The notes under the pieces were generated by a model. It worked only from the letters and a program-made list of their open reading frames with translations. It had not been told where the DNA came from and did not search any database. The translations under genes and the position numbers were made by a program. A stretch of 47,525 bases of DNA. It comes from Bacteroidales bacterium (lineage in GTDB: Bacteria; Bacteroidota; Bacteroidia; Bacteroidales; UBA12077). Where the stretch lies: positions 1 to 47,525 of the forward strand of contig JAIORB010000142.1 of NCBI GenBank assembly GCA_021108325.1, given 5' to 3'. Shown here one piece after another: positions 8,527 to 15,855 of the stretch; positions within the stretch are counted from its first letter, which is position 1; each line of letters starts with the position of its first letter.

Positions 8527-8542
8527 TGTGAAACATTTCACA
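8527..8542. promoter_or_regulatory. CRP/FNR-family-like palindrome
   Basis: TGTGAAACATTTCACA is a perfect 16-bp palindrome and matches the TGTGA-N6-TCACA consensus of CRP-family regulators. It lies 73 bp before the start of the OmpA-family gene at 8615, a usual distance for an activator or repressor site. One site only, and the regulator is not in the window, so the function is a hypothesis. Confidence 0.5.
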
Positions 8543-8614
8543 AGTTTATTTTTTTTCACTAACTTACTACAATATTGAAAAATGAAGTTTAATTAAATAT
8601 TAGGAGAAATTATT

Positions 8615-9838
8615 ATGAAAAAAATCACACTTTTATTAATTGTTATTCTAGTTGGTACATCAAACATTTTTGGACAGATTGGAAGAACATACTCTGATGG
8701 TCATGGGGGACGAATATTTTTTCCATTTGGGGACATTTCATTTGCAGATGAAGTTGTTAGCTTTAAAGTAGGGAGTCCTGCTCCAATAAAAGGATATGGT
8801 AATTCTACGCTAGCACTTAATATTCCTGATTACTCAGGGGATTATAAAAACAAAGCTGAGGCTACATCTTTAGGATATGGAGGTGAATTAATCGTAAAAT
8901 TTACCGACAATATTCTATATGATATAAATGGTCCGGATTTATTTATTTTTGAAATAGGGCCTGCCATAGAACCTGTTGATGTGTATGTTTCTAAGGACGG
9001 AAATGATTGGATATCAGTAGGACGAACTGGTGGGGGATTATCGGAAATAGATATTGCAGAGTATGTTAAAAAGACTGATATCTTCAGATATGTTAAAATT
9101 GCAGATATAAAAGCCAAAAAAGATGGTAACTGGCCGGGAGCCGATGTAGATGCAATCGGAGCTATTGGTTCAAGTATTAATTTTCAATTAAATAGTGCGG
9201 TTTTATTCAATTTTGGAGAATCGAAGCTTAGTGAAGATAAATCGGAACTATATCGGATTGCAGACAAAATTAAAGAAATAAATGGTTTGACTATTATTGA
9301 AGGATATACAGATAATATAGGTTCAACAGATAGTAATATTAAACTTTCTGATGATAGAGCCAATTCAATTAAGAATTTTTTTAACGACAGTTGTAATATA
9401 AGTAGTAAAATGATCGAAACTTGCGCATTAGGCGAGAGTAATCCAGTTGCGGATAATAATACAGAAGAAGGACGTGAAAAGAACAGGAGAGTCGAGATTA
9501 TTGTTTTTCCACAGTCAAATCAAGCTAAAAACGATGTTGTTGGAAAATGGAGTACAACTCGTGGAAACTTGCACATTTACAGATATGGAGATGTAATTGC
9601 CGGTTGGTACGAAAGTGATGGAGGTGAAATTCTCGGTAAATTAATTGATGAACATACAATTGAAGGAAAATGGATTGAAAATGGTGCTCGTGAAACTTGT
9701 TCCGAGAATGTTTATGATAGAAATCATTGGGGTAGTCTTATTATTAAATTTAATGAAGATTTTTCAAAAATAACAATGAAATGGGGTTATTGTTCTAAAG
9801 AACCAACTAATGGTAATTGGGACGGAAAAAGAAAATAA
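8615..9838 (+). CDS. OmpA-family outer-membrane protein with N-terminal surface domain and C-terminal lipocalin-like tail
   Basis: A 407-residue envelope protein. Residues 1-20 form a signal peptide ending near NIFGQ. Residues 20-185 form a beta-rich domain often called cell-surface-protein domain in OmpA-family entries (FADEVVSFKVGSPAPI, LGYGGELIVKF, VYVSKDGNDWISVG). Residues 190-300 are an OmpA C-terminal peptidoglycan-binding domain (VLFNFGESKLS, IEGYTDNIGSTDSN, LSDDRANSIKNFF, EKNRRVEIIV). The last 95 residues, from VGKWSTTRGNLHI, form a small beta domain resembling a lipocalin-like fold. An AGGAG-type ribosome binding site precedes the ATG. It heads a plus-strand cluster with the small membrane protein and a second OmpA-family gene; a CRP-like palindrome lies upstream. 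Confidence 0.88.
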   Translation: MKKITLLLIVILVGTSNIFGQIGRTYSDGHGGRIFFPFGDISFADEVVSFKVGSPAPIKGYGNSTLALNIPDYSGDYKNKAEATSLGYGGELIVKFTDNILYDINGPDLFIFEIGPAIEPVDVYVSKDGNDWISVGRTGGGLSEIDIAEYVKKTDIFRYVKIADIKAKKDGNWPGADVDAIGAIGSSINFQLNSAVLFNFGESKLSEDKSELYRIADKIKEINGLTIIEGYTDNIGSTDSNIKLSDDRANSIKNFFNDSCNISSKMIETCALGESNPVADNNTEEGREKNRRVEIIVFPQSNQAKNDVVGKWSTTRGNLHIYRYGDVIAGWYESDGGEILGKLIDEHTIEGKWIENGARETCSENVYDRNHWGSLIIKFNEDFSKITMKWGYCSKEPTNGNWDGKRK

Positions 9839-9930
9839 TACTACTGTTAACTCGCAATATAGCAAAACGATTAGCATTTATAATTTTACTGGATTTATAT
9901 ACATTTATTATTTAAACAAATAAAAAAAAC

Positions 9931-10329
9931 ATGGATACAATTAGCAAGAAATTAAAAACACTTTACCGACTGGACAAGTTTTTTATTATTACCGGATTAA
10001 TGGAGGTTTTTCTTTTGGTTTTTATTACCACAAATTTTTATACAATGATAATTGGTGTAATAACTATAGTTCCTGCTTACATGGCACTAACTACAAAAAA
10101 ATTTAAATGGAATTATTTTGTGGGAATTTGGGCACTAATTAAGTTTAATCCAATAAGTGGTATTCCTATGCTTGCATTTATTATTGGTGACTTATTAGGT
10201 AGTTCATTAAGTACTATACCTATGATGATTTGTGTATTTTGTGTTGTATCGATTGCTATATCGTCATGTGTTTTAGGAATTATTATATTAGTCAAGACAT
10301 CAAAGTATTATAAATTACAAAAAAGTTAA
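9931..10329 (+). CDS. Small integral membrane protein, unknown
   Basis: Unrecognised 132-residue protein with about four hydrophobic segments (roughly residues 17-38, 40-55, 62-88, 95-122) and short charged ends, so an inner-membrane protein. It lies between two OmpA-family genes on the same strand, 92 bp after the first and 50 bp before the second. Likely co-expressed with them. No motif that would indicate transport or enzymatic activity is visible. Confidence 0.7.
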   Translation: MDTISKKLKTLYRLDKFFIITGLMEVFLLVFITTNFYTMIIGVITIVPAYMALTTKKFKWNYFVGIWALIKFNPISGIPMLAFIIGDLLGSSLSTIPMMICVFCVVSIAISSCVLGIIILVKTSKYYKLQKS

Positions 10330-10379
10330 ATATTAGCTGATTTGATAAATATTATTAACTTAAACAAGGAGAAAATATT

Positions 10380-11789
10380 ATGAAAAAACTTAGCTTATTT
10401 TTAATTGCAGTATTGATTATTACATCACCACTGTTTGCCCAGCGGTCTTCAGATATTGAAGGCGGAAAAGATTCTCCACTATTTCAGAGGGCTGAAGGAG
10501 CAATCATTGAGTACTATAAGGTGATAAAGTGGGATACCTATAAGCTCCCGATTAATCTTAATGAGCCTTACCTTAACTGGGAAGCACCAGCTACACTTGA
10601 AGGAAAAATTATTCGAACGCAATATTCTATAAGTGCGGATAATAATCCAGCTTATCTTCTTAAAGTTTATAAATCAACCCTTGAGAAAGCCGGCTTTGAA
10701 ATTTTTTATGCTAAAACCAATAAGGATATGGGAATTTCACCACAAAAATTTCCTTCAAAATATTATAAAGAACTGGGCAATCTAAAATCCGGTTATGCTT
10801 TTGCAACAACATGTTCTGATCAAAGTTTTATAATGGCTAAAATCAGGAATGATGGGCAAGATATTTTTGTAGCCATTTACATCTCAGGGTTTAATAATAT
10901 CTCAATAATTACTCAGGATGTTATAGAGGCTGAGAGCTTTCAGCAAGAAAAAATAATTGCAACAGTCGTACGGGGTAGCCGGGTAATATGGGATGACAAA
11001 CTTGGTCACCGGAAATTTTACGTTGCAATTAAAGATGATTCTGAAGACCAGATAAAAATTAAAGAAATTGAAGGTGATGTTCATCATAGGTTTTGCAGGC
11101 CACCCAGTGGTCTTTCCTCTAACGAAATAGTTGAAAACTATATCGAGGCAATTGAAAAAAATGGCGGTAAGGTACTGGAATCTTCAAATTCCAAAGAAAG
11201 TATTAAAGCATTTATGAAAGTGGGTCATCCATACCATGATTTGAAAAACTTCGAATATGCAATGTTTAAAGATAGGGTCTATAAAACTTTTTTTGGTATG
11301 GTACCAACTGAATCAGCAGACCATTACATCATGCTTGCCTTTGGTAATGTTGAATCAAAATTATATTACTCATTGGTGATTGTAAAAACCATACCTATGC
11401 AGAAAGGATTGGTATCGGTTGATAATCTTGCAGATGTTATAACAAAAACAGGCCATATTGCCATCTATGATATTCTTTTTGATACGGGTAAATCCGAAAT
11501 AAAAGGTGAATCTGCCGATGCTTTAAAAAATATAGCTGAATACCTAAATGCAAATGCAGATAAGCAATATTTTGTTGTTGGGCATACTGATAATGTTGGC
11601 AATTTTGAAGCGAACATAAATCTTTCAACAGAAAGAGCAAAGGCAGTGGTAAATGCTTTAATTATAGATACTGGTGTTAAAGCAGAACAATTGATACCAT
11701 ATGGTGTTGGCCCGGTTGCTCCTGTTGCAACTAACACTACCGACAAGGGAAAAGCAAAAAACAGACGCGTTGAAATAGTTGAGCAATAA
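10380..11789 (+). CDS. DUF4892-type OmpA-family protein
   Basis: A 469-residue secreted protein: signal peptide 1-20 (ending LFAQ), a DUF4892-like domain starting at DIEGGKDSPLFQRAEG and extending over two similar halves to about residue 330, and a C-terminal OmpA peptidoglycan-binding domain from about 350 (ILFDTGKSEIKGES, VVGHTDNVGNFEAN, LSTERAKAVV, AKNRRVEIVEQ). The same architecture is found in Pseudomonas and other Gram-negatives. A clear AAGGAG site precedes the ATG, closely like the leader of the first OmpA gene. An intrinsic terminator follows. The protein probably tethers the outer membrane to peptidoglycan; what the N-terminal domain binds is unknown. Confidence 0.88.
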   Translation: MKKLSLFLIAVLIITSPLFAQRSSDIEGGKDSPLFQRAEGAIIEYYKVIKWDTYKLPINLNEPYLNWEAPATLEGKIIRTQYSISADNNPAYLLKVYKSTLEKAGFEIFYAKTNKDMGISPQKFPSKYYKELGNLKSGYAFATTCSDQSFIMAKIRNDGQDIFVAIYISGFNNISIITQDVIEAESFQQEKIIATVVRGSRVIWDDKLGHRKFYVAIKDDSEDQIKIKEIEGDVHHRFCRPPSGLSSNEIVENYIEAIEKNGGKVLESSNSKESIKAFMKVGHPYHDLKNFEYAMFKDRVYKTFFGMVPTESADHYIMLAFGNVESKLYYSLVIVKTIPMQKGLVSVDNLADVITKTGHIAIYDILFDTGKSEIKGESADALKNIAEYLNANADKQYFVVGHTDNVGNFEANINLSTERAKAVVNALIIDTGVKAEQLIPYGVGPVAPVATNTTDKGKAKNRRVEIVEQ

Positions 11790-11813
11790 TATACTATTAC
11801 TGACAATATAACT

Positions 11814-11850
11814 AAACCACTAGGGATTGAAAATTCATAGTGGTTTTTTA
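11814..11850 (+). terminator. Intrinsic terminator after the OmpA cluster
   Basis: Stem AACCACTA (11815-11822) / TAGTGGTT (11838-11845) followed by a T run to 11849, 25 bp after the stop of the DUF4892-type gene. Confidence 0.8.
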
Positions 11851-11866
11851 ATATAAAAACTAATTG

Positions 11867-12331
11867 CTATTTTTTGTTTATTTGCTGGCGTACAAGTTTC
11901 CTTGAAAGCTTATCAACTTCGCGGTTATAATTTGGTGTTTCTGAGACTTTTTGATGTGCCTTAACTTTAATAAATTCAATATTTGCACAATCTATTAAAT
12001 GAATAAGTTTTTTGATTAAATCACTGTTTTGCAAGCTATTTCCGCCTTTAGTAATAAAATCTTTAGAAAGTAATTTCTCCGTTCTAAAAGGAATTCTCTC
12101 AACATACTGACTATCTGTGTATATTCTTATTAATTTAAATTCCTGAATTTCTTTTAATACATATTCAATGGCATTTATTACAGCTTTTAACTCCATACGA
12201 TTGTGAGTTGTCTCTGTTGCAATATCTTGTAATACAATCTTTTTATCATTAATAAAAATTATAGCTGCCCACCCTCCTATTTTATATTGTGGATTGCAGC
12301 TTCCGTCGGTATATATATCAATGATATTCAT
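11867..12331 (-). CDS. rnhA: Ribonuclease HI family protein
   Basis: A 154-residue cytoplasmic endonuclease that cuts the RNA strand of RNA-DNA hybrids. The DEDD metal-binding residues are all visible: Asp9 (IYTDGSCNP), Glu47 (HNRMELKA), Asp73 (IYTDSQYV) and Asp140 (NREVDKLSRK), with His126 in VKAHQ. Length is that of the single-domain enzyme. It is convergent with the OmpA gene and divergent from the flavoprotein gene at 12413. Some bacteria have several RNase HI paralogs, so this may not be the only one. Confidence 0.92.
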   Translation of the reverse strand: MNIIDIYTDGSCNPQYKIGGWAAIIFINDKKIVLQDIATETTHNRMELKAVINAIEYVLKEIQEFKLIRIYTDSQYVERIPFRTEKLLSKDFITKGGNSLQNSDLIKKLIHLIDCANIEFIKVKAHQKVSETPNYNREVDKLSRKLVRQQINKK

Positions 12332-12412
12332 ATAAAAAATTAAGAGAATAATTCTATTAGCTTGCTGATTGTATTTATCTTTAGCAAATTAAATAAAATA
12401 TACCGATAATCT

Positions 12413-13669
12413 ATGTTAAAATACGATACGATTATTGTTGGTGGTGGTGCAGCGGGTTTAATGGCAGCGGGTCGATCGGCTGAATCAGGTGCAAAAGTGC
12501 TTGTTTTAGAACGGATGAATCGTCCCGGCAGGAAATTAGGTATTACTGGAAAAGGCCGGTGTAATATAACTAATACAGCACCATTAGCTGAATTTATAAG
12601 GCAGGTACAACCTAATGGCAGATTTCTTCGCTCATCATTTTCTAATTTCTTTTCAGATGAATTGATTCAATTCTTTAATAATATTGGAGTAAAGACAGTT
12701 ATTGAGCGAGGTGGCAGGGTTTTTCCCGAAGGTGGCAAAGCTGTCGAATTAGTAAAATCAATGACAAACTGGTGCAAAAACAAAGGTGTAACAATAAAAA
12801 CTAATTTTAGAGTTAATAAGTTAATAATTGAAGATGATTGTGTGATTGGTGTTAGCGGTTTACTTGAAGAAAAGGGTAAAAAAGAACTTATCTCATTTAC
12901 AGCAAATAAAGTAATAATAGCAACAGGTGGAGTCTCCTATCCTGCTACCGGTTCAACCGGTGATGGTTATGAATTGGCGAAATCGGTGGGACATAAAATA
13001 AATCCGGTGTGGCCTTCATTAGTGCCTCTTGAAACAGAAGGAACAATAGCCAGGCAATTAAAAGGATTAGAATTAAAAAATATTAAAGGAACTGTTTGGA
13101 TTGATAGTAAAAAAGCTGGTGAAGATTTTGGTGAATTGAGTTTTACTGATTTCGGAATTACCGGTCCTATTGTACTTTCATTAAGCAGGTTAATTGTTTC
13201 GGCACTAAAAGAAAATAAAGAGATTATTTTTAGCATAGACCTGAAATCAGCATTAGACGATAAAAAGCTTGATAATAGACTTTTACGCGACTTTAATGAA
13301 AAAGGGAAAGAAACTTTCAGAAATATATTAAGTGGATTATTACCCAGAGTATTGATTCCTGTTTGTATTCAAAGTACAAAAATAGATTCCGATAAATTAG
13401 GACATCAGATCACATCTAACGAAAGAAAAGAACTGAGGAAATGGCTTAAAAACTTCAATTTTAAAGTAACAGGTCATAGACCATTCAAAGAAGCCATTAT
13501 TACCGTTGGTGGAATTGATACCAATGAAGTAAATCAAAAAACAATGGAGTCAAAACTTATGAAAGGCTTATATTTTGCCGGTGAAATACTTGACCTTGAT
13601 GCTCCAACGGGAGGATATAATTTACAAATAGCTTTTTCTACTGCATGGACTGCTGCTCAAAATAAATAG
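12413..13669 (+). CDS. HI0933/YhiN-family flavoprotein (NAD(P)/FAD-dependent oxidoreductase)
   Basis: A 418-residue protein of the HI0933-like family. The FAD dinucleotide-binding motif GGGAAGLMAAG is at residues 9-19, followed by the family marker GRKLGITGKGRCNITN, then GRVFPEGGKA, ATGGVSYPATGSTGDGY and FTDFGITGP. The C-terminal second FAD contact is seen in GLYFAGEILDLDAPTGGYNLQ. The family is widespread and abundant, but its physiological reaction is not established. Single gene, divergent from rnhA and convergent with msrA. Confidence 0.93.
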   Translation: MLKYDTIIVGGGAAGLMAAGRSAESGAKVLVLERMNRPGRKLGITGKGRCNITNTAPLAEFIRQVQPNGRFLRSSFSNFFSDELIQFFNNIGVKTVIERGGRVFPEGGKAVELVKSMTNWCKNKGVTIKTNFRVNKLIIEDDCVIGVSGLLEEKGKKELISFTANKVIIATGGVSYPATGSTGDGYELAKSVGHKINPVWPSLVPLETEGTIARQLKGLELKNIKGTVWIDSKKAGEDFGELSFTDFGITGPIVLSLSRLIVSALKENKEIIFSIDLKSALDDKKLDNRLLRDFNEKGKETFRNILSGLLPRVLIPVCIQSTKIDSDKLGHQITSNERKELRKWLKNFNFKVTGHRPFKEAIITVGGIDTNEVNQKTMESKLMKGLYFAGEILDLDAPTGGYNLQIAFSTAWTAAQNK

Positions 13670-13690
13670 CGGTATATGGTAAACCATTCA

Positions 13691-14299
13691 TTATTTCAGT
13701 TTATCCTTAAAAACCTTCCTGAATTTTTCAATTTTTGGGGTAATAACAAACGAACAATACGATTGTGATTTATTGTTATTATAATAATCCTGGTGATAAT
13801 CTTCAGCTTTGTAAAAAGTACTATAATTAGATATTTCAGTAACTATTGGGTTATTATATACTTTAGCTTCATCCAGTTTCTTTTTGTAGTTTTCGGCCAG
13901 TTCTTTTTGTTCGTTATTATGATAAAATATAACAGAACGATATTGTGTTCCAACATCAGCTCCCTGCCTGTTTAATATAGTTGGATCGTGTGTTTGCCAA
14001 AATACTTCAAGTAATTCTTTATATGTAATTATTTCCGGAGCGAAAGTAATTTGTATAACTTCTGCATGACCTGTTTCTCCGGTACAGATTTCCTTATAAG
14101 TAGGATTTTTTACTGTTCCCCCTGAATAGCCGGATATAGCAGATTCTACTCCCTTTAATTGTTCAAAAATTGTTTCTGTACACCAGAAACATCCTGTTCC
14201 AAATGTTGCAAGTTCCATGTTCTTATTGTTTTGTGCACTTAATTCGTGGCTTAATAAAATTAAAACAAAAAAGCTTAATGTTAAGTTTATTAATCTCAT
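13691..14299 (-). CDS. msrA: Peptide-methionine (S)-S-oxide reductase, exported
   Basis: Repairs oxidised methionine. The 202-residue protein has a signal peptide (1-22, FFVLILLSHELSAQ), so it acts in the periplasm or as an anchored enzyme. The catalytic motif GCFWCTE has the nucleophile Cys37; other family marks are GYSGGTVKNPTY, HAEVIQI, FWQTHDPT, DVGTQYRSVIF and EDYHQDYY. No fused MsrB domain is seen. The frame is convergent with the flavoprotein gene, only 21 bp between stops. Confidence 0.95.
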   Translation of the reverse strand: MRLINLTLSFFVLILLSHELSAQNNKNMELATFGTGCFWCTETIFEQLKGVESAISGYSGGTVKNPTYKEICTGETGHAEVIQITFAPEIITYKELLEVFWQTHDPTILNRQGADVGTQYRSVIFYHNNEQKELAENYKKKLDEAKVYNNPIVTEISNYSTFYKAEDYHQDYYNNNKSQSYCSFVITPKIEKFRKVFKDKLK

Positions 14300-14402
14300 C
14301 TTTTTTTACATTTAAACAGTTGATTTATAATAAAGTTTAAAATTGGTTGCTCTAAATTCAGTTCAGTTGTTAGTTTAAAATTTCAAACGTTATCTGAAAA
14401 AC

Positions 14403-14463
14403 AGGCTTCGACAAACTCAGCCTGACAGATAATTTTATAGTCACCCTGAGTTTATCGAAGGGT
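14403..14463. repeat. Dispersed inverted repeat (CTTCGA/TCGAAG family), copy 2
   Basis: CTTCGACAAACTCAGCCTGAC at the left and an imperfect reverse complement with CACCCTGAGTTTATCGAAG at the right, in the spacer between divergent msrA and the helical protein gene. Same family as the copy at 6638-6707; the shared words are CTTCGA, AAACTCAG and TGAC. Confidence 0.65.
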
Positions 14464-14540
14464 GTTAAAACACTTTATTTTTTTATGTTTATTTTTATTT
14501 ATGTTTTATATTTTTACATTTTATAAATAGATTTTTTTTA

Positions 14541-15071
14541 ATGAACTTCAGAGAACAATTATTAGCGGAACTTTCTAAACGAAATACAGATTATATTGCA
14601 TCGCTTATTGACAGGGATGAAAAACTTTTCTGTGAAATGTTTGAATTGATTTTAACTAACGAGGAATATATTTCAGGCCGTGCAGCCTGGGTTATAGAAA
14701 CTATTTGGTTAAAATATCCGAAAATGATCGATCCATATATTAATGACATTATAGATTTCTTACCTAAATCAAAATATGATAATCAAAAAAGGCATTTTTT
14801 AAAAATTATGTCTACACAAGATTTACAAGAATTAGATGAAGATCATTTGGGAATTCTAATTGACCGATGCTTTACCTGGCTCGAAGATCCTGTATATCCC
14901 ACAGCAGTAAAAATATTCTCAATGCAGATTATATATAATTATGTTGAAATTGAACCAGCTTTAACTCCTGAATTAATTGCTATTATCGAAAATCAATTTG
15001 AGGATAGCACTCCCGGTTTCAAAAACAGAGGCGAAAAACTGCTGAAGAAATTGTATCGATTGGTTGATTAA
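14541..15071 (+). CDS. Alpha-solenoid (HEAT-like) protein, unknown
   Basis: A 176-residue soluble protein made almost wholly of amphipathic helices in a HEAT/ARM-like repeat pattern (for example ISGRAAWVIETIWLKYP and YPTAVKIFSMQIIYNYVE). No signal peptide or catalytic motif. Bacteroidetes homologs of this size are sometimes labelled adenylosuccinate lyase in databases, but none of the lyase signature residues are here. Protein-protein binding is the likely role. It is a single gene followed by a MITE-like copy. Confidence 0.7.
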   Translation: MNFREQLLAELSKRNTDYIASLIDRDEKLFCEMFELILTNEEYISGRAAWVIETIWLKYPKMIDPYINDIIDFLPKSKYDNQKRHFLKIMSTQDLQELDEDHLGILIDRCFTWLEDPVYPTAVKIFSMQIIYNYVEIEPALTPELIAIIENQFEDSTPGFKNRGEKLLKKLYRLVD

Positions 15072-15100
15072 ATACTGGAAATGATTTATTAAAGAAGAAT

Positions 15101-15298
15101 ATGACTATCGGATTATATACCTAATCCATATTTTATAAATTGTTATTATCCTTGAAAGATAGGTGCTTAGCGCCTGTTTGCCACAGGTAGGGATTTATTT
15201 ATAAATTGAATATCTTTATAAAAATTGCTGAAGAGTGTATAAAACATAGTCGCTTAGCACCTTCTTTTAAATTAATAGGAAATCAATCCAATAGTCAA
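15101..15298. mobile_element. MITE-like element, copy 2 (inverted relative to copy 1)
   Basis: About 198 bp, reverse complement of the copy at 8254-8450 with roughly 90% identity by eye, including one single-base indel. Terminal repeats are ATGACTATCGGATT at 15101 and TGACTATTGGATT (reverse complement, ending at 15297). The flanks are A-rich (AAAGAAGAAT and AAAGAATAAT), nearly but not exactly duplicated. It lies between the helical-protein gene and the BlaI operators, ending 57 bp before the first operator. Confidence 0.85.
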
Positions 15299-15354
15299 AG
15301 AATAATTTCAAAATCCCCTATTTATAGTCCTTTAACAATATTTAACTTTTAAAA

Positions 15355-15427
15355 TACGAAATTAATCGTAGAAAAATTTGGAAGTACGAAAACTATCGTA
15401 TATGTTTGTAGTACGAAATTAATCGTA
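15355..15427. promoter_or_regulatory. Three BlaI-type operators
   Basis: Three 16-bp dyads of the form TACGA-N6-TCGTA: TACGAAATTAATCGTA at 15355-15370, TACGAAAACTATCGTA at 15385-15400, and TACGAAATTAATCGTA again at 15412-15427. Starts are 30 and 27 bp apart, close to whole helical turns, so dimers would sit on nearly the same DNA face. BlaI/MecI repressors bind dyads of this length (TACAnATGTA-type cores) just ahead of their own gene, which is the case here. Confidence 0.85.
15377..15408 (+). promoter_or_regulatory. Bacteroidetes-type promoter of the BlaI/M56 operon
   Basis: TTTG at 15377-15380 as the -33 element and TATGTTTG at 15401-15408 as the -7 element (consensus TAnnTTTG), with a 20-bp spacer. 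Operator 2 fills this spacer exactly, and operator 3 covers the expected start site near 15413, so repressor binding should block polymerase. Confidence 0.7.
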
Positions 15428-15462
15428 ATGCATCAAAAAGTATAATTATTCGTCTATACATT

Positions 15463-15855
15463 ATGAGTTTAAAAAGTAAATACAATCCAACAGAATCTGA
15501 ACTGGAGATATTACAGTTACTATGGAAAAATGGTCCGTCAACCGTTAGGTTTATTAACGAAAAGCAAAATGAAGTAAAAGCAGTTGGTTATACAACTACT
15601 TTGAAAATTATGCAGATTATGGCAGAAAAAGGAACGCTTGATGTTAATAAAGAAAGTCGACAGCATATCTATACTCCTGCTCTTGATGAAGATGAAACCA
15701 AAGGTAAATTACTTGATGGTTTTTTAAAGAAGACTTTTTCAGGTTCAGCAATGAAAATGGTTATGCAGGCTTTGGGTAATCACAAACCATCAAAAGAAGA
15801 GTTAGATGAAATAAAGAATCTGATTAAGGAAATTGAAAACAAATCGAAGAAATAA
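15463..15855 (+). CDS. BlaI/MecI/CopY-family transcriptional repressor
   Basis: A 130-residue winged-helix repressor of the BlaI family: N-terminal PTESELEILQLLWKNGPSTVRFINE (helix-turn-helix region), TTTLKIMQIMAEKGTL recognition segment, and a C-terminal dimerisation helix pair. These repressors are inactivated by proteolysis triggered by the partner M56 membrane peptidase, encoded directly downstream. The stop codon TAA (15853-15855) shares its last base with the ATG of that gene, so translation is probably coupled. The three dyads and promoter ahead suggest autoregulation. Confidence 0.93.
   Translation: MSLKSKYNPTESELEILQLLWKNGPSTVRFINEKQNEVKAVGYTTTLKIMQIMAEKGTLDVNKESRQHIYTPALDEDETKGKLLDGFLKKTFSGSAMKMVMQALGNHKPSKEELDEIKNLIKEIENKSKK

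Noticed and set aside
11465-11806. 113-codon minus-strand frame
   Set aside because: Opposite to the OmpA domain of the DUF4892-type gene; its translation has no domain and the plus-strand protein is clearly real.
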